Below the pieces are notes generated by a model, which saw only the letters and a list, made by a program, of their open reading frames with translations, had not been told where the DNA came from and did no database searches. 64,000 nucleotides of DNA, taken from NCBI RefSeq assembly GCF_964355755.1, contig NC_092680.1, positions 3,263,001-3,327,000 on the forward strand, written 5' to 3'. The stretch comes from Antedon mediterranea. Lineage: Eukaryota > Echinodermata > Crinoidea > Comatulida > Antedonidae. Below, piece by piece: positions 45,040 to 56,715 of the stretch; the stretch's first letter is position 1, and each line of letters starts with the position of its first letter. The position numbers and the translations under genes were made by a program.

Positions 45040-48000
45040 AGATAGTACCGAGAATAGGCTGATATTTCTTCATATAAATCAAACGGTGGGTACCGTAACG
45101 GAAAGTAACAAATAACGTACAAGCTAATAGTCACGTCTAATAGTCACGTCAAGTCTAATAAAAAAACAATATACATTTTAAGAATACAATAAACCTGGAG
45201 ATATACTAAAATAAATTACATTTCTAAAAAAAAATGTTTTGTTTACCATAAGAGAAATAATTCACATAATAATTCAATTAAAACAGTTGTTCAAAATGTC
45301 TCAAATAATATAATCAATAGGGCAAAATATAAATTAAAGAACGAATTTATTTTCAATTCAAATGGGTTATAAGTTCGAGGGGAGAAAATGATATGAACAA
45401 TACAAATATTGACAAAGCAACACATGTTTATACGTAGTTGTTTACAGTACAATAATCAGATTATAGATTATGATCTAAATCGTTTGTGGTTCTGCAGAAA
45501 TTTTAGTAATATAATAAAATCTATAATCTTATCCAAGTAGAGATAATTGTTTCTTACATGCCTGGCTTTTAAACACGGCAAGATAAGTGGATAACATGAC
45601 ACACTGTTTTCTGACTACAAAATTAATCTACAATATCTAATAATTTGGTATAATCATATAATGCTGTCTTTGATAAATTTAATATTTAAAAAAATCTAAT
45701 TCAATGACATCATGATCAATAAAAACAATATAAATGTTTGTATTGTCACGATATTTAATTGCTCTTTCTAATCATGACGTTGATTGGACGTGTGGAAAAA
45801 TCATTTTCATCAAAGAAAGCATGACGGTTATACTATAGTTCTATGATTACAGCTCTTTAGATTTCTTTTGTTTTATGTATGAAAAATGTATCTATTTATC
45901 GTCGATCATTATCGTCCTAGTGTAAACGGGCCTTAAGGCATCAAAAGTATTTGGACTATTTATTAATAAGCTACCCCATCGTATGGGCCTAGATAGGCCT
46001 ATTGTAAACAATTAGAACATTTTAAATTAAGAAGAAAAACAAACGTTATAAATGACATCTTTTAATAAATCCAACACAAAAAAATTAAAAGTATTTCCAT
46101 TGCACAAGGAAAAACAATATTACCTTTCAGTTAACTTAATTAGGCTTATCACGATTCAAAGTAAAGTTATGGAACGTTTTAAAAGAAGTAGCATAGTGCC
46201 TAAATGTTTTATATATTAATAATAACTTTCTATAAAAGTTGTATTTTTGATTTGATATGTTTAATTATTTCATTTTAAGTTTAATTTCTGCGTTTTCTGG
46301 TTTTAAATTGTTGTTTTTTATCATTAATATTATTATCCTTATTGTAAATAACTCTCACAATTTTAAGTTTAAAACATTTTAATTGTAATGTACCGTATTG
46401 TATATTCAATCCAGTCGAGTTTTTTTTTATTAGAATTAATATAAATCGTTATCGTTTTGTTATTTAGGCCTAGGTTATCTAAAATCATGGTTTCACAGCA
46501 CATGATGTCGATAACCATGCACGCGAGGCGCAACCTTTCAATATTGTTTCATCGGTTACAACACTAAGTACCTTCGACCAATCACATGTCGCATCGGGTC
46601 TTGATCCCAAGCCACGTGTCTGCTATATATTGCTGAAAACACCTCGGCGATACCTCAACTGCACGCACATAAATAAATAAATCTGGATAGAGGCCTCATA
46701 TAAATTGCATCAGTTAAAAGAAAACAAGCAAAAACAAATGCCAAATACAATATGCATATACATTCAAGCAAATTTGGCCTCACAATACAGTTTTCATAAT
46801 ATTCATTCAAGAACACAAAGAAGTACAATATTTCCGGGATTGTTTTCGTGAAAGAGTATTAGTGTAAACACTTGCATTGAACAACAAAGAATGTAATACC
46901 GACGTAATGATAATGACTCATTCATTGATACAGTAGGCTAGTAATATTTATTTAGTAGGTCCTTGTAATTGCAATGTTTATTTCCCGGTTTATTTCTATT
47001 TTTCTTGTCGTTTGACAAGAATTAAATTATATGATAAGGTATAATAATATATTAAACCTAACCGAGGCAAAAATTAATACTCTGCACGCTTTCTTTATCC
47101 ATTTGTCTCAGGCTGCGGATTGTTGTCTGCGTATGAGTCAACTTCGACCGCATGCCTGCATGCTTGAGTGGGTCTGAGTTTGCGCACTTAATGCAATTCT
47201 ATCAAGGACAAAGGGTATTGTTATGATTTTTGTTACTGAGCGATGCCGATTGAGGTTGGATAAAGAGGTTTGTTTTGTGGTATTATTGTTTTTGTAAAAA
47301 GGCGGCAGCTGAATTAACACATTTCAGTACCTTGGTTCTTTTATCCATGGTTTATGCAACCAGTGAGTACCACGAGAGCCATTTTATTTCCGTGATTAAG
47401 ACGTAAGTATGCTACTAAATCTATTGCGTTTTGGTTGGGCCTAACCATTGAGTAACCTACAAGAAAGGCTCGAGTCACTATACGTACATGTAATGATTAG
47501 ATAGGGATTCTCATCTAACTGTATGTTATGGTCTGAACAGCAACGAGACATTTCGAAGCTTAGCATGATGGAGAACTTCCCAATGCATGTACTGTTATGT
47601 ATTATAATATTCTGCTGTTTTTACTAATTACAATAAGAAAGATGTGCTCTCATATTATTCATTATTTCACTGTGACAAGAAAGAAAGAAGCACACAATGA
47701 TCTAAGCTGTACAATAAATCAATACTCATGAATATTATGAGGTGTATAAAAATGGTGAAATGAAATGTTGAGCAGCTCAATCTTATGTTTTATCTTTTGC
47801 ATTATAAATTTCAAAATTTAGGGGAAGTGGGTCAGCTTTGGTCCCATTTTTAACTTAATTTTGTTACCATTCCTTGATTCCTCGATTTGAGACCTATTTT
47901 TTTTTCTTATTTTTATGTATCATTTTAACATTGATTACCGAATAAAGAATCCCATGTGAAGCTCATAAAGGTTAACACCACATATAAAGTCATATCAATT

Positions 48001-48583
48001 TTAATGTGCAAAAGAGAAACTGTAACCAACGAGTGATAATTCTAAAATAATTATTTATGTGTACAGTAAATACAATAGACTTGCTCCAAGTCTGTATTGT
48101 TTTTTTAAATAATTTATTTGTTTTTATTTCGACCGCGATTTTTGTCTGAAACTCAAGTAATACACGTATGAAACGCCATATGTGCAAAAATGTTTATATT
48201 TTTACTAATATTAAGAAAAAAACTCCGTCTGGAGCCCAAACTATAAATACAATAACATTAGCATGAAATGAATCTCCATATTACTGATACGTCATGTACC
48301 TGCACATACCTCTGGCACAATATCAAGTCATTCCTCTACATGACATGTTCTTGTGAATTATATGGAAGCCTATTAGTGTTATTCTAATGACAAACTCTAC
48401 TCCCAAAGACTTGTAATAAGACTATGAGAGAGAGAATCTTGTGTATATGTTTGTCTTGTGAACAGGATTTTCACCTTTAAGAAGGATAGTGAATGAATTC
48501 GCTTATGGTATCCTTGGCAATTTGCCTAAATATATAATTAAAAACAATTATGTAATTGTCTTTGTGGTTTTTTTTTTTTACAG

Positions 48584-49983
48584 ATTTTGTACTTTTGATG
48601 TGTGATTGATGATGACCTTTCAAGCTCCTGATTGGCCAATTCATGGTCTGTCATAGAAACTGAGAAACAATTTTGTCACTGTTGTTGATAATTTAATCAT
48701 GTTTCAGTAGACACATTGTATAGTGGACACTTTTGAATCTGGTGTATCATTTGTAGAATTATTAACTCAACTATTCAGTAAAATGACTTACAATTTTAGT
48801 TGCAATTATATCGACGAGCCTCCAGTACGAAACTTTTGTCCAGACAACTGGACTTGGGATCTAGAAACCAAGTCACACGAGTGCCGATTGGAAGGTGTTG
48901 CCTTTCGCAAGAGTTTCTTTCATCCTAATTGGTCAAATGGTACAGCCGGCGTCCGTGGCACCAAGCCCCTCAACGGAGGACGTTATTATTGGGAAATTTA
49001 CATAAACAGTCGTGTGTTCGGAACGAGCATGATGGTTGGTATCGGAACAAAACAAGCGAGGACGCACGTTGATGCCTTTGTTAATCTTCTCGGTGAAAAT
49101 AATATGAGCTGGGGTTTGTCCCACAAAGGACTGATTTGGCATAACGGTACGTCACAGATATACACTAAACCGTTTACCGAAAACAAAAGTACGACAATCG
49201 GCGTTTACTTCGACGGTATGCAGGGAACGCTAAGCTATTATCAAGATGGCGTGTTTATTGGTGTTGCTTTTGATGGCTTAGATGCGGTGACGGAGGAAAT
49301 ATATCCGATGATTTCGTCGACGGCAGCAAAAACAATAATGACTCTAGCATCAGCATGGCGTGAAATGACGACGTTGCAGGATCGATGTCGAATGGTTCTC
49401 ATGAGAAATTTAAAAGGATCTTCACAAGACGTAGAAAATCTAAACTTACCGAGAAGCTTGAAAGCCTATTTGTGCGATTTAAATAAAATTAAAATAGGAT
49501 ATGTTCCTGACCATTATAACTCTGGTGTCTGTTTGAGAGAACAGTCGTAAAACACGTCTGATGATCTGTAACTGTGACATAACCACTAATTAGGGCGCTT
49601 TTGATTGGCGTTGACATACTGTAGGGCTTAATTATGCATTTGTTTATTCGTTTGTCCCCAAGTCGTCGACTGTACACCCAAAAAAGATTAAAAGGCACAT
49701 TCTGTGAATGTCAAAAGTCATCTGCACCTAGTATTGACCAACTTAAATCAGACTTAGACGACAAAAATTGACAAACAAACTAAACATATGCAAAGAGTGC
49801 CTACACATGACATCATCCTACAGTAGCTCATAGCAAAATCAAAAGCTCACATTAATTTACATAAGATTTTGGAGTTTTGTATAATTTGTATCAGTAGTTA
49901 TAGTTGGTCACAAAAAATTACCGTTCCACCTGGCCTAAAAAAAAAATTGTATTTATGTGTTGTGCATAATTTTTGTTAATAAA
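48584..49983 (+). other. Probable SPSB3-like 3' transcript exon
   Basis: A strong acceptor (TTTTTTTTTTACAG) ends at 48583 and an AATAAA lies at 49978-49983. A final exon of about 1.4 kb containing the whole coding region is likely. A possible upstream non-coding exon ends at a GTAAGT near 47402. Confidence 0.45.
48783..49550 (+). CDS. SPSB3: SPRY domain SOCS box protein (SPSB3-like)
   Basis: Likely substrate-recognition subunit of an Elongin B/C-Cullin ubiquitin ligase. A single coding exon, 255 residues. I start at the ATG (MTYNFSCNY), since the frame opening 60 bases earlier begins with GTG. The SPRY domain (about residues 20-190) shows TAGVRGTKPLNGGRYYWEI, FGTSMMVGIGT, MSWGLSHKGL, GVYFDGMQGTLSYYQDG and YPMISSTA, closest in my memory to SPSB3 rather than SPSB1/2/4 (GT-x-MMVGIGT, F-x-x-LLG-x-x-x-x-SWGL). 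The C-terminal SOCS box carries a BC-box-like TLQDRC and a later LPRSLKAYL. The protein is shorter than human SPSB3 at both ends. No signal peptide or membrane segment. Subfamily assignment is likely but not certain. Confidence 0.85.
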   Translation: MTYNFSCNYIDEPPVRNFCPDNWTWDLETKSHECRLEGVAFRKSFFHPNWSNGTAGVRGTKPLNGGRYYWEIYINSRVFGTSMMVGIGTKQARTHVDAFVNLLGENNMSWGLSHKGLIWHNGTSQIYTKPFTENKSTTIGVYFDGMQGTLSYYQDGVFIGVAFDGLDAVTEEIYPMISSTAAKTIMTLASAWREMTTLQDRCRMVLMRNLKGSSQDVENLNLPRSLKAYLCDLNKIKIGYVPDHYNSGVCLREQS

Positions 49984-52067
49984 TTTGGAATTCATAATTT
50001 TTAAGGAAACTAATTAAAAAGGATAGCAGGCGCTTCACTATATTGTTGATATGGCTACTGTAGTGTTCACTTTTTGAGAATTGTAAAAAAAAAAAGACCC
50101 ATTATCCAATATTAGCCTTTCTGGTAACTCCCTTTTTGGCCTCATCAACCGTTTTCTAAATAGACGGAAAAAACAGGGTAAAACTAAACTGGTTATTAAT
50201 AATGGTCAAACTCAATAACCTTTTTGTTTGTTAATACACTTGCATACTTTGAAAGCATTTATTTATTTTGCAACAATAGAAATTCTCTTCTTTTTGGTAG
50301 ATTCTGAAATCAGCAATACTGGTAGTTAAACACTATTTAAAAAAGAATGGTTATTATTATATATTGTTCACCATATAATAATACAAGTGCAATTGGATAT
50401 GTAGAGATATTGAAACACATTCTGATTGATATTTTTTCCATATTTGTGTTGTTGATTAACAATAGCATATTAATTAAGATGAGATTTGTTAACAAACCAA
50501 TAGTAAATGTTGTCCAAGGTAATGTACTAAACTTGTGTACATATTAGTAGTGAGTGTGTGCAATAAATTTATGCATACGTAGGTATGTTAAGTAGCAGCA
50601 TACCATGAACCATATGTATAATTGTCGTTTTGATTGCATTGACAATTGCCACTTTTCATATTAGTAAAAAAAAAAAAAAAAATATAGTTCCACTATTGGA
50701 TTTTCCCATTGTTTGTAAATGCCACTTGGAATCGTTATTAAATATGCTTTATAGTCACTGTATTTGTGTTTTATATTATATGTATGGCATTTTGAGAGAT
50801 CCTAAAAGAAATATGGGAGAGTTTATTCGAGTGTGACCAAACTGTAGAGGGTGCTATCATTTCTTGTGTAGTGTAGTGGCATATGCTATTTGCATTGTGC
50901 AAAATGTTTTCTTTTTATACCAACAATCTGGAGAAATTGCAGCTTCAGATTTTCAACCATAGATGGTTATACATTAATATATCATGTGACGAATTTAACT
51001 GTTGAATACTTGAAATGTCCGCGGCGTACACTAAATCACGATACATTTTACTATAATTAACTGAGTGCAACAGTGCTTTGATTCGCAGGTGGTTTAATAT
51101 TTGTGTGTAATCAAATATCCGATATTATATATTAATTTTATTTCCTGTACAGCAAGTAGTCTTTGATGCCGAGTTAATAATAACACACAACAATACAGTA
51201 ATAAAGTTGCAACACAGTCAAGCAAAATCCACTTCGATGAATTTAATTGATATGAAGATGCAAATATGACAATAACGTGGCCGTAATTACAGGCAAACAA
51301 TTCATTTGAAAAGTACACTATGTATTAGTGAGAAATGGTCTGTCTATTTGTATTTTTATCATTTTGGATTATTTAAATTACAAAATCTGAATTAAAATTA
51401 TTATGACAATAATTTCACACAGAATATGATTTTTTTTAATTAACATATAAATTATGTATCCACAGCATCTGTTGAAGTAATGGTTACATTTATGTTTTCC
51501 AGTTTTGAATGTACTGTATGGGCATTGTTTACATTGATTTAAATTTTATATCTACAGCATCAGTTGAAATATTGGTTAAATTCAAGTCTGTGACGCATTT
51601 CCTTAAATAGCTTAGTTCTATTAAAGTGCTATTTTTAAACCATTAGAACCTTCATTTTCACCAGATTATCAGTACGGTATAGATATCCATATGATAATTC
51701 TGTAATACAACATTACATATATCTCCTAGTATCATAGACAATAGCCTAACCTTTATCCTACAACCTTACATGATACAGCAGAACATGTGATACACATGAG
51801 AAGCTGTATTGAGATGAGATACTATGATTCTGTGCAAATATAGCACTGAGAATCTGCCATCCTTTACTGTAGGGCCTTGATAAAATTACAATCTCAGATT
51901 TTAGTCACATCCATTTTCATGTCATTTTAGACGAAACCAAGATTATGGAGTTTTGGAAATGTTTAATCTAAAGTATACCATATACCATGGTATAATAAAT
52001 AACTAGTGTTAGATTAGGTGAGTTTTAGTTTATTATGAATTAATTTTTCTTGTCTTATCTGATTTTT
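49551..52067. other. Gap between SPSB3-like and EIF3H (convergent)
   Basis: The first 430 bases are probably SPSB3-like 3' UTR. Beyond that I see AT-rich sequence and two related ATC(C/T)ACAGCATC(T/A)GTTGAA(G)TA blocks near 51458 and 51552. No gene, and no family A MITE until 52342. Confidence 0.5.
52029..52034 (-). terminator. Poly(A) signal of EIF3H
   Basis: AATAAA on the minus strand, 34 bases after the EIF3H stop codon, implying a very short 3' UTR. Confidence 0.6.
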
Positions 52068-55000
52068 TCATTCTTTCGGTTGAAGAGCTTCTGCCATAAA
52101 TAACTTGCCAAAGCTTTGTGTAGCAAATCTGCTGATCTCATCACAATGCTTCTTCATCTGTCCAGATATAAGAAGACTGTCTAAGCGCGATGGTACAGCT
52201 GGTCCCTTCTGCTTACTTAAGTCTTCCTCTGGTAGTGGAGGAAGACCCTTTGCTGCTCTCGCCTCGTTCTCTTGTTTCTAAGATTCCAAGTTTAAAATTT
52301 AGTTTGAAATAATCTCAGTATGCAACAATATTCTTTTAACTATATGTTCTGTCTACACTATCAAACTTTATGTGACAAAAAAAATGTGATGTGCCCATGT
52401 ATGGACATGATGTCATATCACTACCATATTTGGGAATTTCACTACCATTATTTGGGCACATCACACTTGTTTTGTCAAACTAGTTTAATAGTGTAGACAG
52501 AGCTTTAGACATAAAAACTAGAGATGTTTAATTTTGACCATGGTGGAATTGCTAGTCTAGGCATGGCACATTCTGCTAGAGTAAGATTTTTCTACCTAGG
52601 ATATATAACATGTTATATTGACTGGGTAAAAAGGATCAGTCAGATGACATTTCTACCAATTATGTTCATATATTTGTAAGGCTATGTAATACATAAACAA
52701 CATACCCTTTTGTACACCTGTTGATGTTTATTGGCATTTATCTTGTATAGCGTTCGTTGATAGTTTAAAAATTTCATTGTTTCTTGGTTAATGTCATCTA
52801 GGCAATCCATCAACAATTCCATGTTCTTTTCCAAAACATTGCTGAAAGAACAATTCATTAGTAGTAGCATCAATATCCAAAATGATACAATATCTAAATT
52901 ATTTGTTTGTATTGATGATCTGAGCTGCTATACAAATAATGAATGTTTTGAGTTAAAATGGTGAGAATATTTCATGAGTTCAGATGGACTTTTCAATTTA
53001 ACGAGGCAGAGCTAGGCTTAATAGACAGGCTTTAAATGATTGAAAACATTCTCCTATATAATCCTTTTATTTTATCACACACCTACTATATAATCAACTG
53101 ATTTCCTCACTACCATAGGCCATTTAAAAATGCAGTGCTTAACATTTTAGCCGAATATTATTCCAGACAATTGCAGAAAATTCTCAAAATGTTTACAAAC
53201 AGTGGAATGTGCAATAGGATCATTAAATAGTTTTCTGACTGAATGTCATATGACACAAAATTAACCAATCCGACAGTAAAAATACCATCAGGTGTGTTAT
53301 ATAGATCTTACAATCTAATAAAAATATATTTTCCAAAGTATTTTCAGGATTTATAAAAACAATCTTACCCAGTGGCTAGGTTGAGAAATGTGTCGCCACA
53401 AGGTGGTGATTTCTCCTCCAGTTCACACAGCATTATGTTGATAAGATGCGAATTACGGATGTTCACCGGTATCTCTTCAAACAGTTTGTCATAAGTAAGA
53501 CCATTCTTTTTGGTACTACAATTAACAAAATAAAAATTGTTATTGAAAATAAAAAACTTTCTACTGTATTAATGTACATCTATGTACATCAACCTTGTTT
53601 ATAGAAAGTCTATGCACATCATCATTAAACTTGTTATCACCAGTCCTGTTATTCTCTTTACAATGTCCACAATTGCATCTATATTTGTTATTCACACAGA
53701 GAAAAAGACCTGGGAAGGGAGAGAGACCTGGGGAAAGAGACAAACCTGGGGAGGAAGGCAGACCTGGGGAGGGAGACCTTGGGAGAGACACAGACCTGGG
53801 GAAGGGGACAGACCTGGGGAGGGAGGCAGACCTGGAGAAGGGGACAGACCTTGGGAGGAAGACAGACCTGGGGAGGGAAATAGACCTGGGATAGGAAACG
53901 GACATGGGGAAGGAAACAGACTTAGGGAAGGAGACAGACCTGGGGAAGGAAACAGACCGACAGAATTTGACTAAGGATAATACTTGTAGAAGTTTATGTT
54001 GGTACTGTTCTCCAATAAGTGCCTGTACTGGCAATTATTTACCATTCAGGTGAAAAGTCTTGTTCCCTGTATGTTTCCATTGCTTGAGGTGTTAAACGGT
54101 ACGCTTTTAGGCTAAGACTTCCTTTTGCTGTCTTTATTGGATCTAAAGGGGAAAAACAATTTGTAAATTAAACATTGCATTTGCACCCATAAAAGAAACA
54201 ATTTTTAAAGTTCACAGTAAAGTTTAATCCATTTTCACACTTTGCTTTTATCCATGCAAGATTCTCAAGAACATTATTTCTCCGTCAAGAAACTTATAAG
54301 GTATTAAAAGACAGAGCTTCTATAATAAGGGGACACATTTATGATTGTCTTTATTTCTAAACCAACATCCTAACAAATGTGTTACATTATATGCATTCAT
54401 TCATCAGTGCAAAATTACTTCTATTTATTGTCATTTGCATATAAAATATACATATAAATTATATTTGTTCCGAGATATACAAAAAAAGATAAATAAAAAA
54501 CCACCAAAAACAATTAACATCACTCTGGTACGGTATACTGATAAGCATTCATTGGCCGAATACATGTTATTATTAACTATGGTGACCCAATTCTTACCAT
54601 AAATGAGGACAACAGATTCTTCTATAGAATGTTGGTAATTAAATTGTGAGTCTAACAACTCTTTGTTTAGAAACGTTCCATAGTGAGTGGACTGGTACCA
54701 GCCTACATGAAGATGGTCAATATTCACGTGTCGTAGGTTTCTCATCATCTCCATCTGGTATTGAACTAAAATAAGACAAATATGGTGGTGATATGCCCAA
54801 ATATGGTAGGGATATGACATCATCATGTCCATATATGGGCACATCATATTTTTTTTGTCACATAAAGTTTGATGTTATGTAGACAGATCTTTAAAGACAA
54901 TTTATACAGTGTAGGTACAATCAGGATGAAGCAGAGTCTATATTTTTAAGGAATTATGATTTATTAATTATACAGATTGTTGCCGTTATGTACTTGATAC

Positions 55001-55877
55001 ATAAATATTTTCATTCTTTACTATATTTATTTTACAATTAATATGTCGTCGTTACCTTCATCAAAGTCTTCATCGTCGGTGTGCTTCGGGAAGGGAAAAC
55101 AATTTGTTATTTCAAGAGTATCCTTGGCAACAAGACCAAGCAGCACCCCTTGTACAAGTTCACCGGTGCATCCTCCTTCTTCTTCACAATGCTTAACAAT
55201 CTTGAGGGCAACCTGTAAACAAGAATTACATATAAATTAACTCTCTCTGTGTACCTTGGCAGCGTATATAGTGATGACAACATCGTGTCAAATCTGCTGT
55301 ATGCCAGGTCAGCACTGTCAGAGTTGTTACCATACAGTAAGCATTCCAACCCGCCCAATTCCTACCGAATTTTAATTAATTAACAAAATCTCCCCAAATT
55401 TTGGTTCTAGCTAGGCTAGGCCTAGATAAAAATCTTAAAAACATCTTCTTTTTTATAACACAAACACAAGTTTAATTGTTGTAAATTATGTAATTCTTTT
55501 TTTAAAGGTTTTTTTTTGTATTTTTAAATACATCCAGCAGCGGAGAAGCGAGGCCTAGCCTTCTTGACTAGGCCTAGCTTAGTACGGATCCGCTTAGTAC
55601 TACTACTAGCTAGTAGGCCTAGTAGGCCTCTTCTTTTCTGCGCGCCTCCCTTCTTGCCCGCCCTTCTTAGTAGGCTTTGCTTTTGATTAATATGCCTAGC
55701 CTATCATCATATTTTACGTATTGAACAGCAATACGACTCATCTCTACAACCTATACACGAGTTTACTAAACTATTAAGTTAACTTTCCATTAATAAATAC
55801 ACTAAAAAACGACATACTAAGCCATCAATCTGTACTTGAGATACAGGCTGGTCCAACGTGCTCACGACGGCTGCCAT
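52068..55877 (-). CDS. EIF3H: Eukaryotic translation initiation factor 3 subunit H
   Basis: An MPN-domain subunit of the eIF3 complex on the 40S ribosome. Seven exons in phase: 55877-55818, 55212-55056, 54765-54598, 54142-54043, 53515-53369, 52841-52706, 52277-52068 (stop TGA); 325 residues (human 352, mostly a shorter N-terminus). The start is [20 protein letters not shown] with ATGGC context. Family blocks: [10 protein letters not shown] and [20 protein letters not shown], then [20 protein letters not shown] and [10 protein letters not shown], then [33 protein letters not shown] and NSHLINIM. The C-terminal helices include [12 protein letters not shown]-like and [22 protein letters not shown] and [11 protein letters not shown]. 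The MPN domain has WYQST where active JAMM proteases have their His motif, as in other eIF3h. A complete gene; the start lies head-to-head with UTP23. Confidence 0.95.
52342..52508. mobile_element. MITE family A copy 16
   Basis: In EIF3H intron 6. Ends TTCTGTCTACACTATCAAAC and GTTTAATAGTGTAGACAGAGCTTTA. Confidence 0.85.
53698..53960. repeat. ~18-bp purine-rich minisatellite
   Basis: About 14 imperfect copies of GACCTGGGGAGGGAGACA lie in EIF3H intron 4, between exons ending 54043 and beginning 53515. The strand is nearly all purine; the minus-strand frame (repeated PRSVS) is a by-product. Confidence 0.9.
54395..54520. repeat. Interspersed repeat, copy 2
   Basis: Counterpart of 30620-30745 with roughly ten differences, in EIF3H intron 3. 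Confidence 0.7.
54770..54893. mobile_element. MITE family A copy 17, left end lost
   Basis: Begins at AATATGGTGGTGATATGCCC and ends GATGTTATGTAGACAGATCTTTA. It lies a few bases from the acceptor of EIF3H exon 3. Confidence 0.75.
54888..54990. mobile_element. Possible family B MITE fragment
   Basis: AAAGACAATTTATACAGTGTAGG resembles the family B end, and CAGATTGTTGCCGTTATG its inner region. Weak and incomplete. Confidence 0.35.
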
Positions 55878-56715
55878 TTTTTTCACTTCTTCGACATCCT
55901 CTTCCCACATATTTAAAATAGTTTATAATATTCAAAAAAGTTTATTTTTTCATATTAAAGTCAATTTGTATAGTATTTAATCTTTTTAAAATTAGTAAAT
56001 AATTTCTTCTGTTATATTTTAGCTGAACTATTTTTTTTATTAGTTTTTATACTTTTAAAAGGTTAAATGTCAAACACATGTGCTTCACTGTTCGTTTGTT
56101 TTTGTGTTTCGCGGAACGTCGATCTCTAGTTTTGGTTATTAATTTGATTCTGTTTGTTGCAATTGATTGCAATTATTAATGTCAGTGTTTAATTAATACG
56201 TGTAGAGACGCCTATTAATAGCCATATAGAACTAGGCCTCTAAATAAGCTAGTTTTAGTTTATCTTAGCTAGGCCTATGAACTATGATGGACGGTCTACC
56301 TAGATAGCCGGCCACGAACAATCTTTTCGGGCCGGCTGCCCTCTTCCTTCTAGGTAGTGATGTGAGTCCTCGACCTAACTAGTCTCGTAGACCTACGGTA
56401 GTAGGGTGTGCGCTGTGCAAAGAGTGTGTAATACTACTGTACCCGCAAAAGTCTTGCTACACCTTCTATCTTATGATTTTAGACATAGTAAGGTGTTTAA
56501 TTTTATAATTAATAATATTTAATAATTAACATTATATTTTAATTAAATAATTTCATGCCAGTCACCCAAAATAACTGTTCAGTAAATTATGTTTTGGTGG
56601 GCAAAGTGGATATTTAATGTTTCCAAAAGCTAGTAACCAGTTTATTAACATTTTTTAAAACAAATATTTTTACCTCTCCCATTTTCCTCCCATTTTCTCT
56701 CCCAGTAGCAACAAA
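55878..56715. promoter_or_regulatory. Divergent promoter of EIF3H and UTP23
   Basis: 838 bases between the two start codons. The UTP23 side carries CTAGGCCT motifs (56230-56290) and a locally GC-richer block (56290-56420). No TATA box is evident. Confidence 0.5.

Larger units (their letters stand above)
41054..48782. other. 7.7-kb gene-poor region
   Basis: I see no supported gene. Contents: a LINE reverse-transcriptase relic (41665-41830), a 32-base hairpin (41991-42022), a 135-bp palindrome (44905-45039) and a repeated ~75-bp block (42460-42540 and 45655-45730). A promoter-like stretch with CCAATCACATG and TATATATTG lies at 46575-46640. Short open frames such as 42631-42969 lack coding features. 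Confidence 0.5.

Noticed and set aside
48723-48782. N-terminal extension of the SPSB3-like protein
   Set aside because: It would need a GTG start; the ATG at 48783 is the natural one.
53561-54034. Repetitive protein (PRSVS repeats) on the minus strand or its plus-strand mirror
   Set aside because: Produced by a purine-rich minisatellite within EIF3H intron 4.
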